A DNA stretch of 32,617 bases from Bacillota bacterium. GTDB lineage: Bacteria; Bacillota; Sulfobacillia; JAMCWA01. Positions 23,569 to 32,394 of the stretch are shown here, piece after piece (within the stretch, counting starts at the first letter, position 1; the number at the start of each line of letters is the position of its first letter). The stretch spans positions 1 through 32,617 of the forward strand of contig JAMCWA010000055.1 of the NCBI GenBank assembly GCA_023475165.1. Direction: 5' to 3'. Made by a program: the position numbers and the translations under genes. The notes below the pieces were generated by a model that worked only from the letters and a program-made list of their open reading frames with translations, ran no database searches and had not been told where the DNA came from.

Positions 23569-24595
23569 ACGATACGGCGTCGGCATATTGGGGGCCGGGG
23601 GGATCGCCAGCACTTACCATGTGCCAGCTCTCTTGGCCATGCCCGAGGTCAAGATTACGGCGATTTGTTCCCGTACCCTGGCTGGTGCCCTCGCCATGGG
23701 AGAAGGGGTGGGCGCCAATTGGGTGGGAACCGATCTCGCCCTCATGCTCTGCCGCCCCGATGTAGATGCGGTACTCATTCTCACTCCGAACCACACTCAT
23801 CTGGAAATGGTCGAACGGGTGGCCGCGGCGGGCAAGCCGATGTTGTTACAAAAGCCCATGGGACGCACGGCAGAAGAATGCCGCAAAATGATGGCGGCAG
23901 CCGAGGCGGCCCGAACCCCGCTGGTAGTCAGTTTCATGCACCGTTATCTGCCGGAAGTACAACGAGCCCGGCGTTACATAAGAGAGGGCTTGATAGGTCA
24001 GGTAGAAACGGTGCGGATTCGTAATGCCCCGGGTACTACCTCCACTATCCGCGACTGGTTTTACCGACGGGAACTGGTAGGTGGCGGTTGCGCCCTGGAT
24101 ATTGGGGTACACGGCATCGACCTGCTGAGATATCTGGTGGGGGAAGTGGAAGAGGTGCTATCCGCCACCAGCAGGACTTTTCGGACAGGAGTGCAAGCCA
24201 ATGGCCACCGGGTGCAGCCCGATAACGAGGACTTTGCCTTGGCCACCTACCGATTGACCGGCGGGGTCATAGCTATACACGAGATGAGCTGGAGTCACCG
24301 AAGCCCGGTTGATCGGTTCTCCATGGAGATATACGGTAGCGAAGGCTCCCTGGTCCTGCGCAGTGCCTTGGGACCACTGGCTGTTTTCAGCCCCCGGCTG
24401 GGGCCGGATTGGTTCGTGCCCCGTCTTACAGAGCCGCCGGTGGGTATTGCTCAGCACCGGGCTTTTCTTGCGGCCATTCAGCCGGGCGCCACAGTAGAAC
24501 CCAGCGGCCGGGATGGCCTCAAAGCGGTGGAGGTTGTGGAATTGCTCTATCAGCTGGTGGCAAAGGGGGAGACGGGATGCAGCAGCGCGGGCTGA
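23561..24595 (+). CDS. Gfo/Idh/MocA-family sugar oxidoreductase 2
   Basis: A 344-residue member of the same family with a classical Rossmann start (GILGAGGIA) and the C-terminal GGGCALDIGVHGIDLLRYL. The EKP motif is QKP here (97-99); the Lys, which takes part in catalysis, is kept. It begins at GTG 23561 behind GGAGGTGG, overlapping the preceding gene, and its end overlaps the permease start by 19 bp. The two enzymes are clearly different from each other and may act in sequence, for example oxidation of a ring carbon and reduction after elimination, as in known two-dehydrogenase glycoside pathways. That role is inferred. Confidence 0.9.
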   Translation: MPERYGVGILGAGGIASTYHVPALLAMPEVKITAICSRTLAGALAMGEGVGANWVGTDLALMLCRPDVDAVLILTPNHTHLEMVERVAAAGKPMLLQKPMGRTAEECRKMMAAAEAARTPLVVSFMHRYLPEVQRARRYIREGLIGQVETVRIRNAPGTTSTIRDWFYRRELVGGGCALDIGVHGIDLLRYLVGEVEEVLSATSRTFRTGVQANGHRVQPDNEDFALATYRLTGGVIAIHEMSWSHRSPVDRFSMEIYGSEGSLVLRSALGPLAVFSPRLGPDWFVPRLTEPPVGIAQHRAFLAAIQPGATVEPSGRDGLKAVEVVELLYQLVAKGETGCSSAG

Positions 24596-25710
24596 CTGGC
24601 GGTGCCTCATCGCGCCCCTTACCGATGGCCTGGCAGCGAACCAGTCCCGTTCTGAGGTTGGCGACGTTGCTCATCGCTCTGGCCGGGCTGGGCTTGTTCT
24701 TTCTGCCCATAGACGAAGGACCTCGCTTCCTGGTGGCCGGGTCTCTGCTCTTTACGGTGGCTTACATGCTGGCTTTGACGATTCTGGGAGACCGGGGCAT
24801 CAAATACATGTTGATTGTCCCAAGTACCCTCCTGCTGGGTGGAATCACCGTTGCCCCTCTGATCTACCTCATTGTATTGAGTTTCCATAAGGTTACGATG
24901 ATGAACTTCCGGTCAAAATGGCCCTTTGCCGGCCTGGCCAATTACATGAGCCTGTTGCAGGATCCGTTGGTCAAGGGGGCTTTCATCCGTACCTTTGAGT
25001 ATACCGCCATTAACCTGATCCTGCAGATGGTGTTGGGTTTCCTGTTAGCTTTGTTGATGCAGCGAACATTCAAGGGGCGATCGCTTGTTTCAACAATCCT
25101 CCTCATCCCGGTTATGGCCTGTCCAATCGTGGTGGCGTTGCTCTGGAGCTACCTCTTCGGTCAACACGGTGGTTTGTTTAATCTTCTTTTGGGCAAGCTC
25201 GGGGTCGCCCCCATTCCCTGGCTATCGAACACACCATTACCTTTTGTGAACAGGCTTGGCTCGGCGGGGCCATGGCTGGCGCAAACACTCAACCTGAACT
25301 GGGGTTTTGTGGCCCTGATTATCACCAACACCTGGCAATGGACTCCTTTTGTCTATCTACTTTTCTTGGCGGGACTTAGCGCTTTGCCTCAAGAACCCTA
25401 TGAAGCCGCCCAGATTGACGGGGCCAGTTCGTGGCAGGTGCTGCGCTACATCACTCTCCCCCTGCTGCGTCCGGTGATTGGTGTCGTTTTTGTCATCCGG
25501 CTCGTTGACCTCTTGAAGGTTTACGACCAGATTTATGCCCTCTTTGGCGAATCGGTCGTAATGAGGACGCTCAACATCCACATTGTGGTCAAAGGCCTAG
25601 GCAATCAGGATTACGGGGTAGGTGCGGCTCTCTCCATGGTGGTATTGCTCCTCACGGCAGTCGCTGTGTTCTTTTATCTTGGACAGGGCGCGAGGAAGGA
25701 GGCGAATTGA
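24577..25710 (+). CDS. Sugar ABC transporter permease (MalF-like)
   Basis: A 377-residue permease. ATG 24577 with GGGGGAG upstream is chosen; a start further back would lie inside the previous gene. Two N-terminal helices (about 25-70) precede the usual six-helix core. The EAA loop reads YEAAQIDGASSWQVLRYITL near residue 270. It pairs with the second permease and the lipoprotein to import a carbohydrate. No ATPase gene is in the cluster, so a shared MsmX-type ATPase encoded elsewhere is likely, as in many Firmicutes. Confidence 0.93.
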   Translation: MQQRGLTGGASSRPLPMAWQRTSPVLRLATLLIALAGLGLFFLPIDEGPRFLVAGSLLFTVAYMLALTILGDRGIKYMLIVPSTLLLGGITVAPLIYLIVLSFHKVTMMNFRSKWPFAGLANYMSLLQDPLVKGAFIRTFEYTAINLILQMVLGFLLALLMQRTFKGRSLVSTILLIPVMACPIVVALLWSYLFGQHGGLFNLLLGKLGVAPIPWLSNTPLPFVNRLGSAGPWLAQTLNLNWGFVALIITNTWQWTPFVYLLFLAGLSALPQEPYEAAQIDGASSWQVLRYITLPLLRPVIGVVFVIRLVDLLKVYDQIYALFGESVVMRTLNIHIVVKGLGNQDYGVGAALSMVVLLLTAVAVFFYLGQGARKEAN

Positions 25711-25712
25711 GA

Positions 25713-26537
25713 ATGGGTGGCGACTCCGGATGGCGCTTGATCCTGAACTACTTCCTGGTGGTTATTGTCGCGGTGGTTTGGGTTGTCCCCTTTGCCTGGA
25801 TGGTCCTCTCATCGTTAAAACCGGGGGACATGATAATCGATCCACGACTCATCTTGTGGTTCAGACCGACCCTGGAGCATTATCGAACGGTGTTCCTATC
25901 CCACGATTTTCCCAGGTACCTGGTCAACTCTCTGGCAGTATCTGGAGGAACTACTCTACTTACCGTCTTTGCCGGTACCCTTGCCGCCTACAGCCTTTCC
26001 CGCTTCCGTACCGGAGGACGCCTATACGCCAATTGGGTATTGTTCACTCGCCTGGTTCCACCGGCCGTCCTGGTTATTCCCTTTTACCTGATGTTCAGGG
26101 CCATGGGCCTTATCAATACGGTCTGGGCGCTCATCCTGGCGGATTGCACCATTAGCCTTTCCTTTGTCATCTGGACCATGCGCGGCTTTTTTGACGAGAT
26201 TCCGACCGAATTGGAGGAAGCGGCCATGATTGATGGCTGTACCAAACTGCAGTCGCTCTGGCGGGTGACCTTGCCCCTTGTCCGCCCTGGTTTGGTGGCG
26301 ACGGTGATTTTCACCCTTCTGTTTACCTGGAACGAGTTTTTGTACGGCCAGACCTTGGGTATTGCCCCAAGCGCCAAGACCCTTCCGGTGGCAGCCGGTG
26401 ATTATGTGACGGGGTACGCCAATAACTGGGGCCCGGTGTTTGCTACTGGTACCGTAATCATGTTGCCAGTACTGGTGGTTGTCTTTTTTTTACAAAAGCA
26501 AATTGTCCGCGGTCTGACCTTGGGAGCCATCAAGTAA
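25713..26537 (+). CDS. Sugar ABC transporter permease (MalG-like)
   Basis: A 274-residue permease with six predicted helices. The EAA loop is ELEEAAMIDGCTKLQSLWRV, and WTMRGFFDEIPTELEEA precedes it, typical of MalG/CUT1 partners. ATG 25713 has AAGGAGG ten bases upstream; a TTG at 25707, which overlaps the preceding stop, is an alternative start in the same frame. Confidence 0.93.
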   Translation: MGGDSGWRLILNYFLVVIVAVVWVVPFAWMVLSSLKPGDMIIDPRLILWFRPTLEHYRTVFLSHDFPRYLVNSLAVSGGTTLLTVFAGTLAAYSLSRFRTGGRLYANWVLFTRLVPPAVLVIPFYLMFRAMGLINTVWALILADCTISLSFVIWTMRGFFDEIPTELEEAAMIDGCTKLQSLWRVTLPLVRPGLVATVIFTLLFTWNEFLYGQTLGIAPSAKTLPVAAGDYVTGYANNWGPVFATGTVIMLPVLVVVFFLQKQIVRGLTLGAIK

Positions 26538-26550
26538 GCCTTGGGTTCAC

Positions 26551-26570
26551 CAGACGGGTATATCCGTCTG
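26551..26570 (+). terminator. Intercistronic stem-loop between permease and binding-protein genes
   Basis: CAGACGG and CCGTCTG pair perfectly around a 6-nt loop, followed by CTTTATC, not a full T-run. It lies 14 bp after the permease stop. It may be a weak terminator or an mRNA-stabilising hairpin that sets the level of the binding protein. Confidence 0.5.
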
Positions 26571-26608
26571 CTTTATCACGAACCGAAATCTATGAAGGAG
26601 GGGACTTT

Positions 26609-27937
26609 ATGAAACTGAGGCGCCTATGGACATCACTGGTTGTTTTGCTCCTTGTTGTAACCATGGTTGGTTGCAGCGGCGCGCCTAAGCCTAGCGCTGC
26701 TCCGGCTGATCAGAAAAGCGGAGAGCAAAAATCGGCGACCGACGCGGCCAAACCGATCACGGGGAAGTTGGTCCTCTACATCAAAACCGGTCCGGAAGCC
26801 AACGGCATGCGTGAGGTGGCCCAGGCCTACACCCAAAAAACAGGTATCAAGGTCGAGATTATGGAACAGGGGGCGGCCAACTATTTTCCAACTCTCATAA
26901 CCCAATTGGCCTCCGGTACCGATGCCTTTGATCTGGTAGGCACCAACACCGCCTTTGCCGGCCCCATGGCCGCAGCCGGCAATTTGGTAGCCCTGGATGA
27001 TTACATGAAGAAGTCTGCCACCGGTAACTTTGATGACATTCAGCTGAAATATCCCTATCAGGGGAAAACGTATGTCATCCCCTTTGACGTCAGTGCTCAT
27101 CTGCTGTTTTATCGAAGCGACCTCATTCAAAACCCGCCCCAGACCTGGGACGAGTATCTGGAGCTGGCCAAGAGATTTACGAAGTCAGTCAACCCCAATT
27201 CACCGACCCAATACGGAGCGGCCTGGACGGCTCGCTCGGGACCGGAACAACCCAAAGCCTTCTACGACACCATGTGGTCCTATGGCGGGTTCATCGTAAA
27301 CGACAAGAATGAGGTGGGGCTGGACGCCGACGGCGCCATAAAAGCGGCCGAATGGTGGGCCAATATGGCCAAGGCGAAGGTTGTCCCGCCGGACATGCCC
27401 AACTGGTCGTATGGGAATGTACTGGATGCCATGAAGACCGGTGTCATCGCCATGGCCGGCCCGATGTGGTCACCGGCCTATAAGGATATTCTCAACAGCG
27501 ACAGTCCGCTCAAAGACAAGTGGAAAGTGACGTTAATACCCGGCGTCAAGCAGTCCGACGGCAGCATCCTTCGTACGCCCTTTCAACATTCCTGGGCCCT
27601 GGGCATTAATAAGGCTTCCAAGAATATCGAGGCCGCCTGGAAGTTCTTAGAATTCGCCACCGGTCCCGAGGGCATCAAGGTTTACACTGCCAAGTGGGGT
27701 ACTTCGGTACGCAAGGCCGTGCTGAATGACCCGAACTCCAAACCGCGCGACTATTACGATCTAATCCTGGCGACACTCAAGCTTTCCAAAGCCGAACCGC
27801 TCGTCCCTTATTACCTGCAAATGCATGATGCCATGAATGAGGCTCTCTCCGGGATACTAACCGGGACGAAACAGCCCAAGCAGGCCATGCAGGAGGCGGC
27901 GGCCAAGGTTCGCGACCTGATCAAAAGCAGCAAATAA
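26609..27937 (+). CDS. Sugar ABC transporter substrate-binding lipoprotein
   Basis: A 442-residue extracytoplasmic binding protein (family 1). The signal peptide ends at Cys22 in VTMVGCSG, followed by a Ser/Ala/Lys linker. Typical segments are GKLVLYIKTGPEANGMREVAQAYTQKTGIKVEI, DAFDLVGTNTAFAGPMAAAGNLVALDDYMKK, PFDVSAHLLFYRSDLIQNPPQTWDEYLE and GINKASKNIEAAWKFLEF. ATG 26609 is preceded by GAAGGAGGGGA. It would capture a sugar or oligosaccharide for the two permeases. Its place after the permeases, with its own stem-loop, allows separate expression. Confidence 0.95.
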   Translation: MKLRRLWTSLVVLLLVVTMVGCSGAPKPSAAPADQKSGEQKSATDAAKPITGKLVLYIKTGPEANGMREVAQAYTQKTGIKVEIMEQGAANYFPTLITQLASGTDAFDLVGTNTAFAGPMAAAGNLVALDDYMKKSATGNFDDIQLKYPYQGKTYVIPFDVSAHLLFYRSDLIQNPPQTWDEYLELAKRFTKSVNPNSPTQYGAAWTARSGPEQPKAFYDTMWSYGGFIVNDKNEVGLDADGAIKAAEWWANMAKAKVVPPDMPNWSYGNVLDAMKTGVIAMAGPMWSPAYKDILNSDSPLKDKWKVTLIPGVKQSDGSILRTPFQHSWALGINKASKNIEAAWKFLEFATGPEGIKVYTAKWGTSVRKAVLNDPNSKPRDYYDLILATLKLSKAEPLVPYYLQMHDAMNEALSGILTGTKQPKQAMQEAAAKVRDLIKSSK

Positions 27938-27968
27938 AACTCGTCGGATGAGGGAAGGCCGCCCACCA

Positions 27969-28010
27969 GGAGATTGCTGACAAACCGCGTTTTGAGCGTC
28001 AGCGGTCTCC
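27969..28010 (+). mobile_element. MITE-like repeat, 42-bp palindromic mini-copy
   Basis: GGAGATTGCTGAC and GTCAGCGGTCTCC (two mismatches) face each other across 16 bp. Only the two ends of the element remain. It begins 31 bp after the binding-protein stop and abuts the next full copy at TA 28011-28012. Confidence 0.6.
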
Positions 28011-28012
28011 TA

Positions 28013-28248
28013 GGAGACTGCTGACGAACTGCGTTTTGAGTGGTTTACCCGACAGGGGAACCGCGAGGGCGAGACCTCAAATCAGCCCAGATGCCAAGGG
28101 GACAAGGCTCCGAGGCGAGGCGTACTAGGTGGTACGTTGAGCGAGGAGCCGCCGGAGCGACAAACTGCAATGGTAACGCCCCTCTTATAAAAAGGTTCTT
28201 TCTTGCGGATTGCGCCACACCGCAGATGGGTGTTTTTCAGCGGTCTCC
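28013..28248 (+). mobile_element. MITE-like element, complete 236-bp copy
   Basis: Inverted ends GGAGACTGCTGA and TCAGCGGTCTCC, flanked by C-TA and TA-G, fit insertion into CTAG with TA duplicated. Inside, GGCTCC (28106-28111) pairs with GGAGCC (28145-28150), and GCGTAC with GTACG within that. The right-end block carries ACACC/GGTGT plus five T. A reading frame runs from inside it into the sulfatase gene but begins without a ribosome site. It separates the transporter genes from the sulfatase genes and may lower transcription between them. Confidence 0.75.
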
Positions 28249-28297
28249 TAGACTAGAGTTGTGGGCGGCCTGCCCTTGTGAAGGAGGGCCTTGTCCC

Positions 28298-29746
28298 TTG
28301 AACACGATCGTAGTGCTGATGGACTCGTTACGCCGGGATTTTCTGAGTTGTTACGGTAACGACTGGGTCCTAACCCCGAATGTGGCTCACTTTGCGGCAC
28401 GCTCGACGGTGTTTGAGCAGGCCTACGTAGGTTCCTACCCTTGCATGCCGGCCCGGCGCGATTTATGGACGGGACGGCTGGAGTTTCCTTTTCGCGGGTG
28501 GGGGCCCCTTGAGCCAGGGGAGACGGAGATTGCCGCCCTGGTTAAGGGTGCTGGCAGGACCTCCATGCTCATTACAGATCATTATCATCTCTGGGAGAGG
28601 GGTTCGGGAAACTACCATTTTTCGTTTGGTGGGGTGGAGTTTATCCGGGGCCAGGAAAATGATGCCTGGCTTACCGACCCGACTCCCGTTTATTACCCGG
28701 CCGCTCCGGAAAAGCTGGCCCGCCATGCCCGCCCTGGCTCATGGGAGCGCTATTGCCGCAACTCCGCCCATCTTGACAACGAAGAAGATTACTGCGGAGC
28801 ACAGGTCTTCCAGCAAGCCGTGAAGTGGCTGGAGGCTAACCGTACTCATAAGGACTTCTTTCTCATGATAGATAGTTTTGATCCCCATGAGCCGTTCAAC
28901 CCTCCCAAGCCTTATATTGATCTCTATGCTCAGGACTACCAGGGGGAACGTGTTATCTGGCCGACCTACGGCTGGTGTAACCTGTCACCCGAGGAACTGG
29001 CTTACGTCAAGGCGCTTTATGCCGGCAAGGTCACCATGGCCGATCATTGGTTCGGGCGTTTGCTGGACAAGGTGGATGAGTTGGGTCTGACGGAAGAGAC
29101 AGCGATCATATTGACATCGGATCATGGTCACCTGTTTGGGGAACATGGCCTTATAGGGAAGCCCTGGAGCGCCATCGCCGATTCCAATTTGTATGAGGAA
29201 CTGGCCCGTATCCCCCTCATAATCTACTATCCTGGCGCCGCCCCCAGACGGCTGAACGGACTGGTCCAACTGCTGGATCTCTTCCCGACCTTGTGTCAAA
29301 TCATGGGCCTTAGTGTGCCTGGAAATATTCATGGTCAGAGCTTGCTTCCCGCCATCCAGCAGGGGGTAGTACCTGACCGTTCCGTCGCTCTCTTTGGTCG
29401 CTATGGGGAAGCCTTAAACGTTACAGACGGTGAGTGGTCCCTCTTTCTCTGGCCCTCCGGTGAAAGTAACGAGCCGCTCTACTGGTACTCGACCCAACCA
29501 CCCGTGTACGGCAAACTGCAAGTAACCGGGCCGCTGGAAGCAAGTTCCTGGGGTTGGCGGTATCCTGTTTCAGTGGCACGCGGCCAGTCGTCCAGCGCTT
29601 TGTATCATATTGCCACCGATCCGGGGCAGCGGGTCAATCTCTACGACCGTAAGCCGCAAGAGCTGACCCGGCTGATAAAGGCGGCCAAAGAACACTTGAA
29701 GTCGATTGGCGCGCCCCCTGAAATCGCTGAGCGGCTTGGCCTATAG
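28298..29746 (+). CDS. Cytoplasmic sulfatase, Cys-type formylglycine motif (copy 1)
   Basis: A 482-residue alkaline-phosphatase-superfamily sulfatase. Metal ligand Asp9 lies in LMDSLRRD, and the active-site motif is C49-M-P-A-R, where Cys49 should become formylglycine. TSDHGHLFGEHG gives the second metal pair and KPWSA a conserved Lys. No signal peptide or membrane segment is present, so the enzyme should act in the cytoplasm on an imported substrate. The start is TTG 28298 behind AAGGAGG; the frame is open back into the MITE-like element, but that part is not credible. The downstream paralogue is strikingly similar (shared ITDHYHLW, EFIRGQE, SNEPLYWYS). Maturation would need an anaerobic sulfatase-maturing enzyme, not seen in the window. 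Confidence 0.9.
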   Translation: MNTIVVLMDSLRRDFLSCYGNDWVLTPNVAHFAARSTVFEQAYVGSYPCMPARRDLWTGRLEFPFRGWGPLEPGETEIAALVKGAGRTSMLITDHYHLWERGSGNYHFSFGGVEFIRGQENDAWLTDPTPVYYPAAPEKLARHARPGSWERYCRNSAHLDNEEDYCGAQVFQQAVKWLEANRTHKDFFLMIDSFDPHEPFNPPKPYIDLYAQDYQGERVIWPTYGWCNLSPEELAYVKALYAGKVTMADHWFGRLLDKVDELGLTEETAIILTSDHGHLFGEHGLIGKPWSAIADSNLYEELARIPLIIYYPGAAPRRLNGLVQLLDLFPTLCQIMGLSVPGNIHGQSLLPAIQQGVVPDRSVALFGRYGEALNVTDGEWSLFLWPSGESNEPLYWYSTQPPVYGKLQVTGPLEASSWGWRYPVSVARGQSSSALYHIATDPGQRVNLYDRKPQELTRLIKAAKEHLKSIGAPPEIAERLGL

Positions 29747-29763
29747 CCAGGGAAGGGACCTTT

Positions 29764-30810
29764 ATGAAACTGGGCGATAAGTACTGGCCCTTGCCCGAGG
29801 TCCGGCGGCGCACCGGACGGGTGCGGCAGATCTGTGGCGTGCGCGCCGCCCAACTCCTGGACGGAACGGAAGCCGGTGTCAGGGCCATCGATCTTTTCAA
29901 TGAAAAGCTCCGGCTCACCGTATATCCGGATCGGGGCATGGATTTGGGCACACTAACCTGGCGCGGCTGCCCCTTGACCTGGGAGTCACCAACCGGCGTG
30001 GTCCATCCGACGATCGTCGATACGACCGGATATGGCTGGGGAAAGGGGTTTCATGGCGGCCTGGCGGTTTCCTGTGGCCTAGAGAATGTGGGTCCTCCGT
30101 GTGAAGACGGTGGAAAGTGGTACGGTCAACACGGAACGCTCAGCTATACCCCTGCGGCCGACGTGGCCTGGAGGGAAGAAACGACTGATACGGTGATCCG
30201 AACCGAGGTGGAAGGGGAAGTTCCGGGTGCCGACGGTCTTTCCTTCCGGCGTAAGGTTAGCCTGGTTGGTGGTGCGAACGTCATTTGGGTGGTGGATCGG
30301 ATCTATAACCCAACGGCGGAACCCATCCCCTGGATGATTCAGTACCACATGAACTTCGGCTTCCCGTTGTTGTCTGAAGCGGCCCGGGTGCTAATTCCGC
30401 CGGGACGGCCGTTGCCGCGAGACGAAGGATCCGCCCTGGGGCTTTCCACCTGGGATCAGGTTCAGGCACCGGAACCGGGTTACGGGGAACAGGTCTTTCG
30501 GCATCAACAAAAACCTGACCCCCGCGGCTACGCCTATTGTGGAATAGTAAATGATTCGCTGGGCTTGGGCGTCTTGCTGCGGTATCCGACGGGACCACTG
30601 CCATATCTTTGGCAATGGCGGATTTTTGCCCCCCAGCGTTATGTTTTGGCTCTGGAGCCATCCAACTGTCTGGTGAAACCGCGGAGTAGGGCTAGGGAAG
30701 AAGGGATTCTGCCGACCCTGGCCCCCAAATCAGCCATTGAGATATCGCTGCAGGTGGTCGTCGTCGAGGGAAGAGAGCCTCTTTTGCGCTTGAAGCACCT
30801 GTTGGCCTGA
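29764..30810 (+). CDS. DUF4432 / aldose-1-epimerase-like protein
   Basis: A 348-residue protein of the galactose-mutarotase-like fold, DUF4432 group: LRLTVYPDRGMDLGTLTWRG, then GYGWGKGFHGGLAVSCGLENVG, then HGTLSYTPA, and a late QWRIFAPQRYVLALEPSNC. Candidate catalytic residues by analogy are His122 (in YGQHGTL) and the Glu in ALEPSN. It has no signal peptide. ATG 29764 has GGGAAGGGACC upstream. It lies 17 bp after sulfatase 1 and 24 bp before sulfatase 2, so it is part of the same operon and probably handles an anomer or isomer of the released sugar. The exact substrate is unknown. Confidence 0.82.
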   Translation: MKLGDKYWPLPEVRRRTGRVRQICGVRAAQLLDGTEAGVRAIDLFNEKLRLTVYPDRGMDLGTLTWRGCPLTWESPTGVVHPTIVDTTGYGWGKGFHGGLAVSCGLENVGPPCEDGGKWYGQHGTLSYTPAADVAWREETTDTVIRTEVEGEVPGADGLSFRRKVSLVGGANVIWVVDRIYNPTAEPIPWMIQYHMNFGFPLLSEAARVLIPPGRPLPRDEGSALGLSTWDQVQAPEPGYGEQVFRHQQKPDPRGYAYCGIVNDSLGLGVLLRYPTGPLPYLWQWRIFAPQRYVLALEPSNCLVKPRSRAREEGILPTLAPKSAIEISLQVVVVEGREPLLRLKHLLA

Positions 30811-30834
30811 TCCCGCAAGGAGGGGTGCGCAACG

Positions 30835-32289
30835 ATGAACGTCATCATGCTTCTAATGGACTCCGTACGCCGAGATCACCTGGGGTTTATGGGAAACCCT
30901 TGGATTCAGACACCCAGCCTGAATCGGCTGGCGGCGCGGAGCACAGTGTTTGAGAACTGTTATATAGGCTCTTTTCCTTGCCTGCCCGCCCGGCGGGATC
31001 TGTTTACGGGCAAATTCGAGTTTCCCCGCCGCGGCTGGGGACCTCTGGAACATACCGATTACGACCTGCCCGGTATTTTGGCGGCGGCCAGCAAACCATC
31101 CATGCTCATTACCGATCACTATCATCTTTGGTCAAGAGGTGCCGGTAATTACCACTTCAATTTTACCGGCTTTGAATTCATCCGTGGCCAGGAGAGTGAT
31201 CGGTGGATCACTGATCCCGGCATTCCGCTGGACTATGGGGCTCCGGTCGAGAAACTTCGTCAAAAGCCCTTTTTGGACCCTTACATCCGCAATCGCTATG
31301 GCCGGCGCAAGACAGAACGGGATTACTTTGGCCCCACGGTTCTGCAAAGCGCCATGGATTGGGTGGAAAGGAACCATACCCTGAAAGATTTCTTCTTGCT
31401 GGTGGATTGTTTCGATCCCCATGAGCCATGGGACCCTCCCTATCCGTACAACCGCCTGTACAACCCGCAGGGGAGGGGTGACCCCGTTTTTTGGCCGGAA
31501 GTGGGCGAGTGCCAGCTATCTGAAGAGGACTTGTTCCAGGTGCGGGCACTTTATGCCGGGGAGCTAACCATGGTGGACCGCTGGATCGGGCTTTTCTTAG
31601 ATAAGCTGGAGCAGCTTGGACTGATGGACAAGACCATGATCATCTTCACCACCGACCATGGCGAGATGCTGGGCGAACACGGGGTAATCATGAAACCGTG
31701 GAGCGCTATTGGCGATTCTAACCTCTACCAGGAAATGGCCCACATCCCACTCATCATCTACCACCCGGACCAGGCGCAGCCAAGACGGCGGATCTCCCAA
31801 CTGGTTCAGACCATCGACCTCTTTCCGACTATACTCGAGGCCATGGGACTTCCTATCCCGGAGGACGGGCAGGGACGCAGCCTATTGCCCATGACCCGGG
31901 GAGATGATCGTCCGATTCGCTCCTATGCCTGTTACGGACGCTTTGGTGAAAGCATCAATGTCACCGATGGTGAATGGACCCTCTTTTGTTGGCCGCCGGG
32001 GGAATCTAACGAACCTCTCTACTGGTACTCACCCCTGCCCCCGGCTGCCGCCTGGGGGGGCGTCAAAGTAACCGGACCCTACTCGGATGGACGCTACCCA
32101 GCCTTTGTGGCCAGGGGCAGCTCCGCCACAGCCCTTTACCATCTGCCGACTGATTACGCCCAGCGGCACAACCTGGTTACCGAGCGCCCGGATGTTGTCC
32201 GCCGACTGAAGGGCTATGTGGCGGAATTCCTGAAAGAAACGGGGAGTCCGTTGGAGCAACTGCAACGTCTGGGTATGACCAGGGAATGA
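30835..32289 (+). CDS. Cytoplasmic sulfatase, Cys-type formylglycine motif (copy 2)
   Basis: A 484-residue paralogue of the first sulfatase. Asp9 and LMDSVRRD, the motif C49-L-P-A-R, TTDHGEMLGEHG and MKPWSA correspond one to one. It too lacks a signal peptide. ATG 30835 lies behind AAGGAGGGG. The two copies differ in middle loops (the first has WERYCRNSAHLDNEED, the second DPYIRNRYGRRKTERD), which in this family shape the substrate pocket, so they may remove sulfate from different positions. They are too diverged to be a recent tandem duplicate. Confidence 0.9.
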   Translation: MNVIMLLMDSVRRDHLGFMGNPWIQTPSLNRLAARSTVFENCYIGSFPCLPARRDLFTGKFEFPRRGWGPLEHTDYDLPGILAAASKPSMLITDHYHLWSRGAGNYHFNFTGFEFIRGQESDRWITDPGIPLDYGAPVEKLRQKPFLDPYIRNRYGRRKTERDYFGPTVLQSAMDWVERNHTLKDFFLLVDCFDPHEPWDPPYPYNRLYNPQGRGDPVFWPEVGECQLSEEDLFQVRALYAGELTMVDRWIGLFLDKLEQLGLMDKTMIIFTTDHGEMLGEHGVIMKPWSAIGDSNLYQEMAHIPLIIYHPDQAQPRRRISQLVQTIDLFPTILEAMGLPIPEDGQGRSLLPMTRGDDRPIRSYACYGRFGESINVTDGEWTLFCWPPGESNEPLYWYSPLPPAAAWGGVKVTGPYSDGRYPAFVARGSSATALYHLPTDYAQRHNLVTERPDVVRRLKGYVAEFLKETGSPLEQLQRLGMTRE

Positions 32290-32394
32290 GCGGGGTTTTG
32301 TAAAGCCGGCTACTTATACGGCGCCGCGCGGGCGTTGGCCGACTCGCTTTCGGTGACCTTCGCTGGCCGGGCTATCACGAAAGGACGTATTTTC

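Noticed and set aside
26633..27130. A 165-codon frame opposite the sugar-binding protein gene
   Set aside because: The sense gene is unambiguous; the antisense translation has no recognisable feature.
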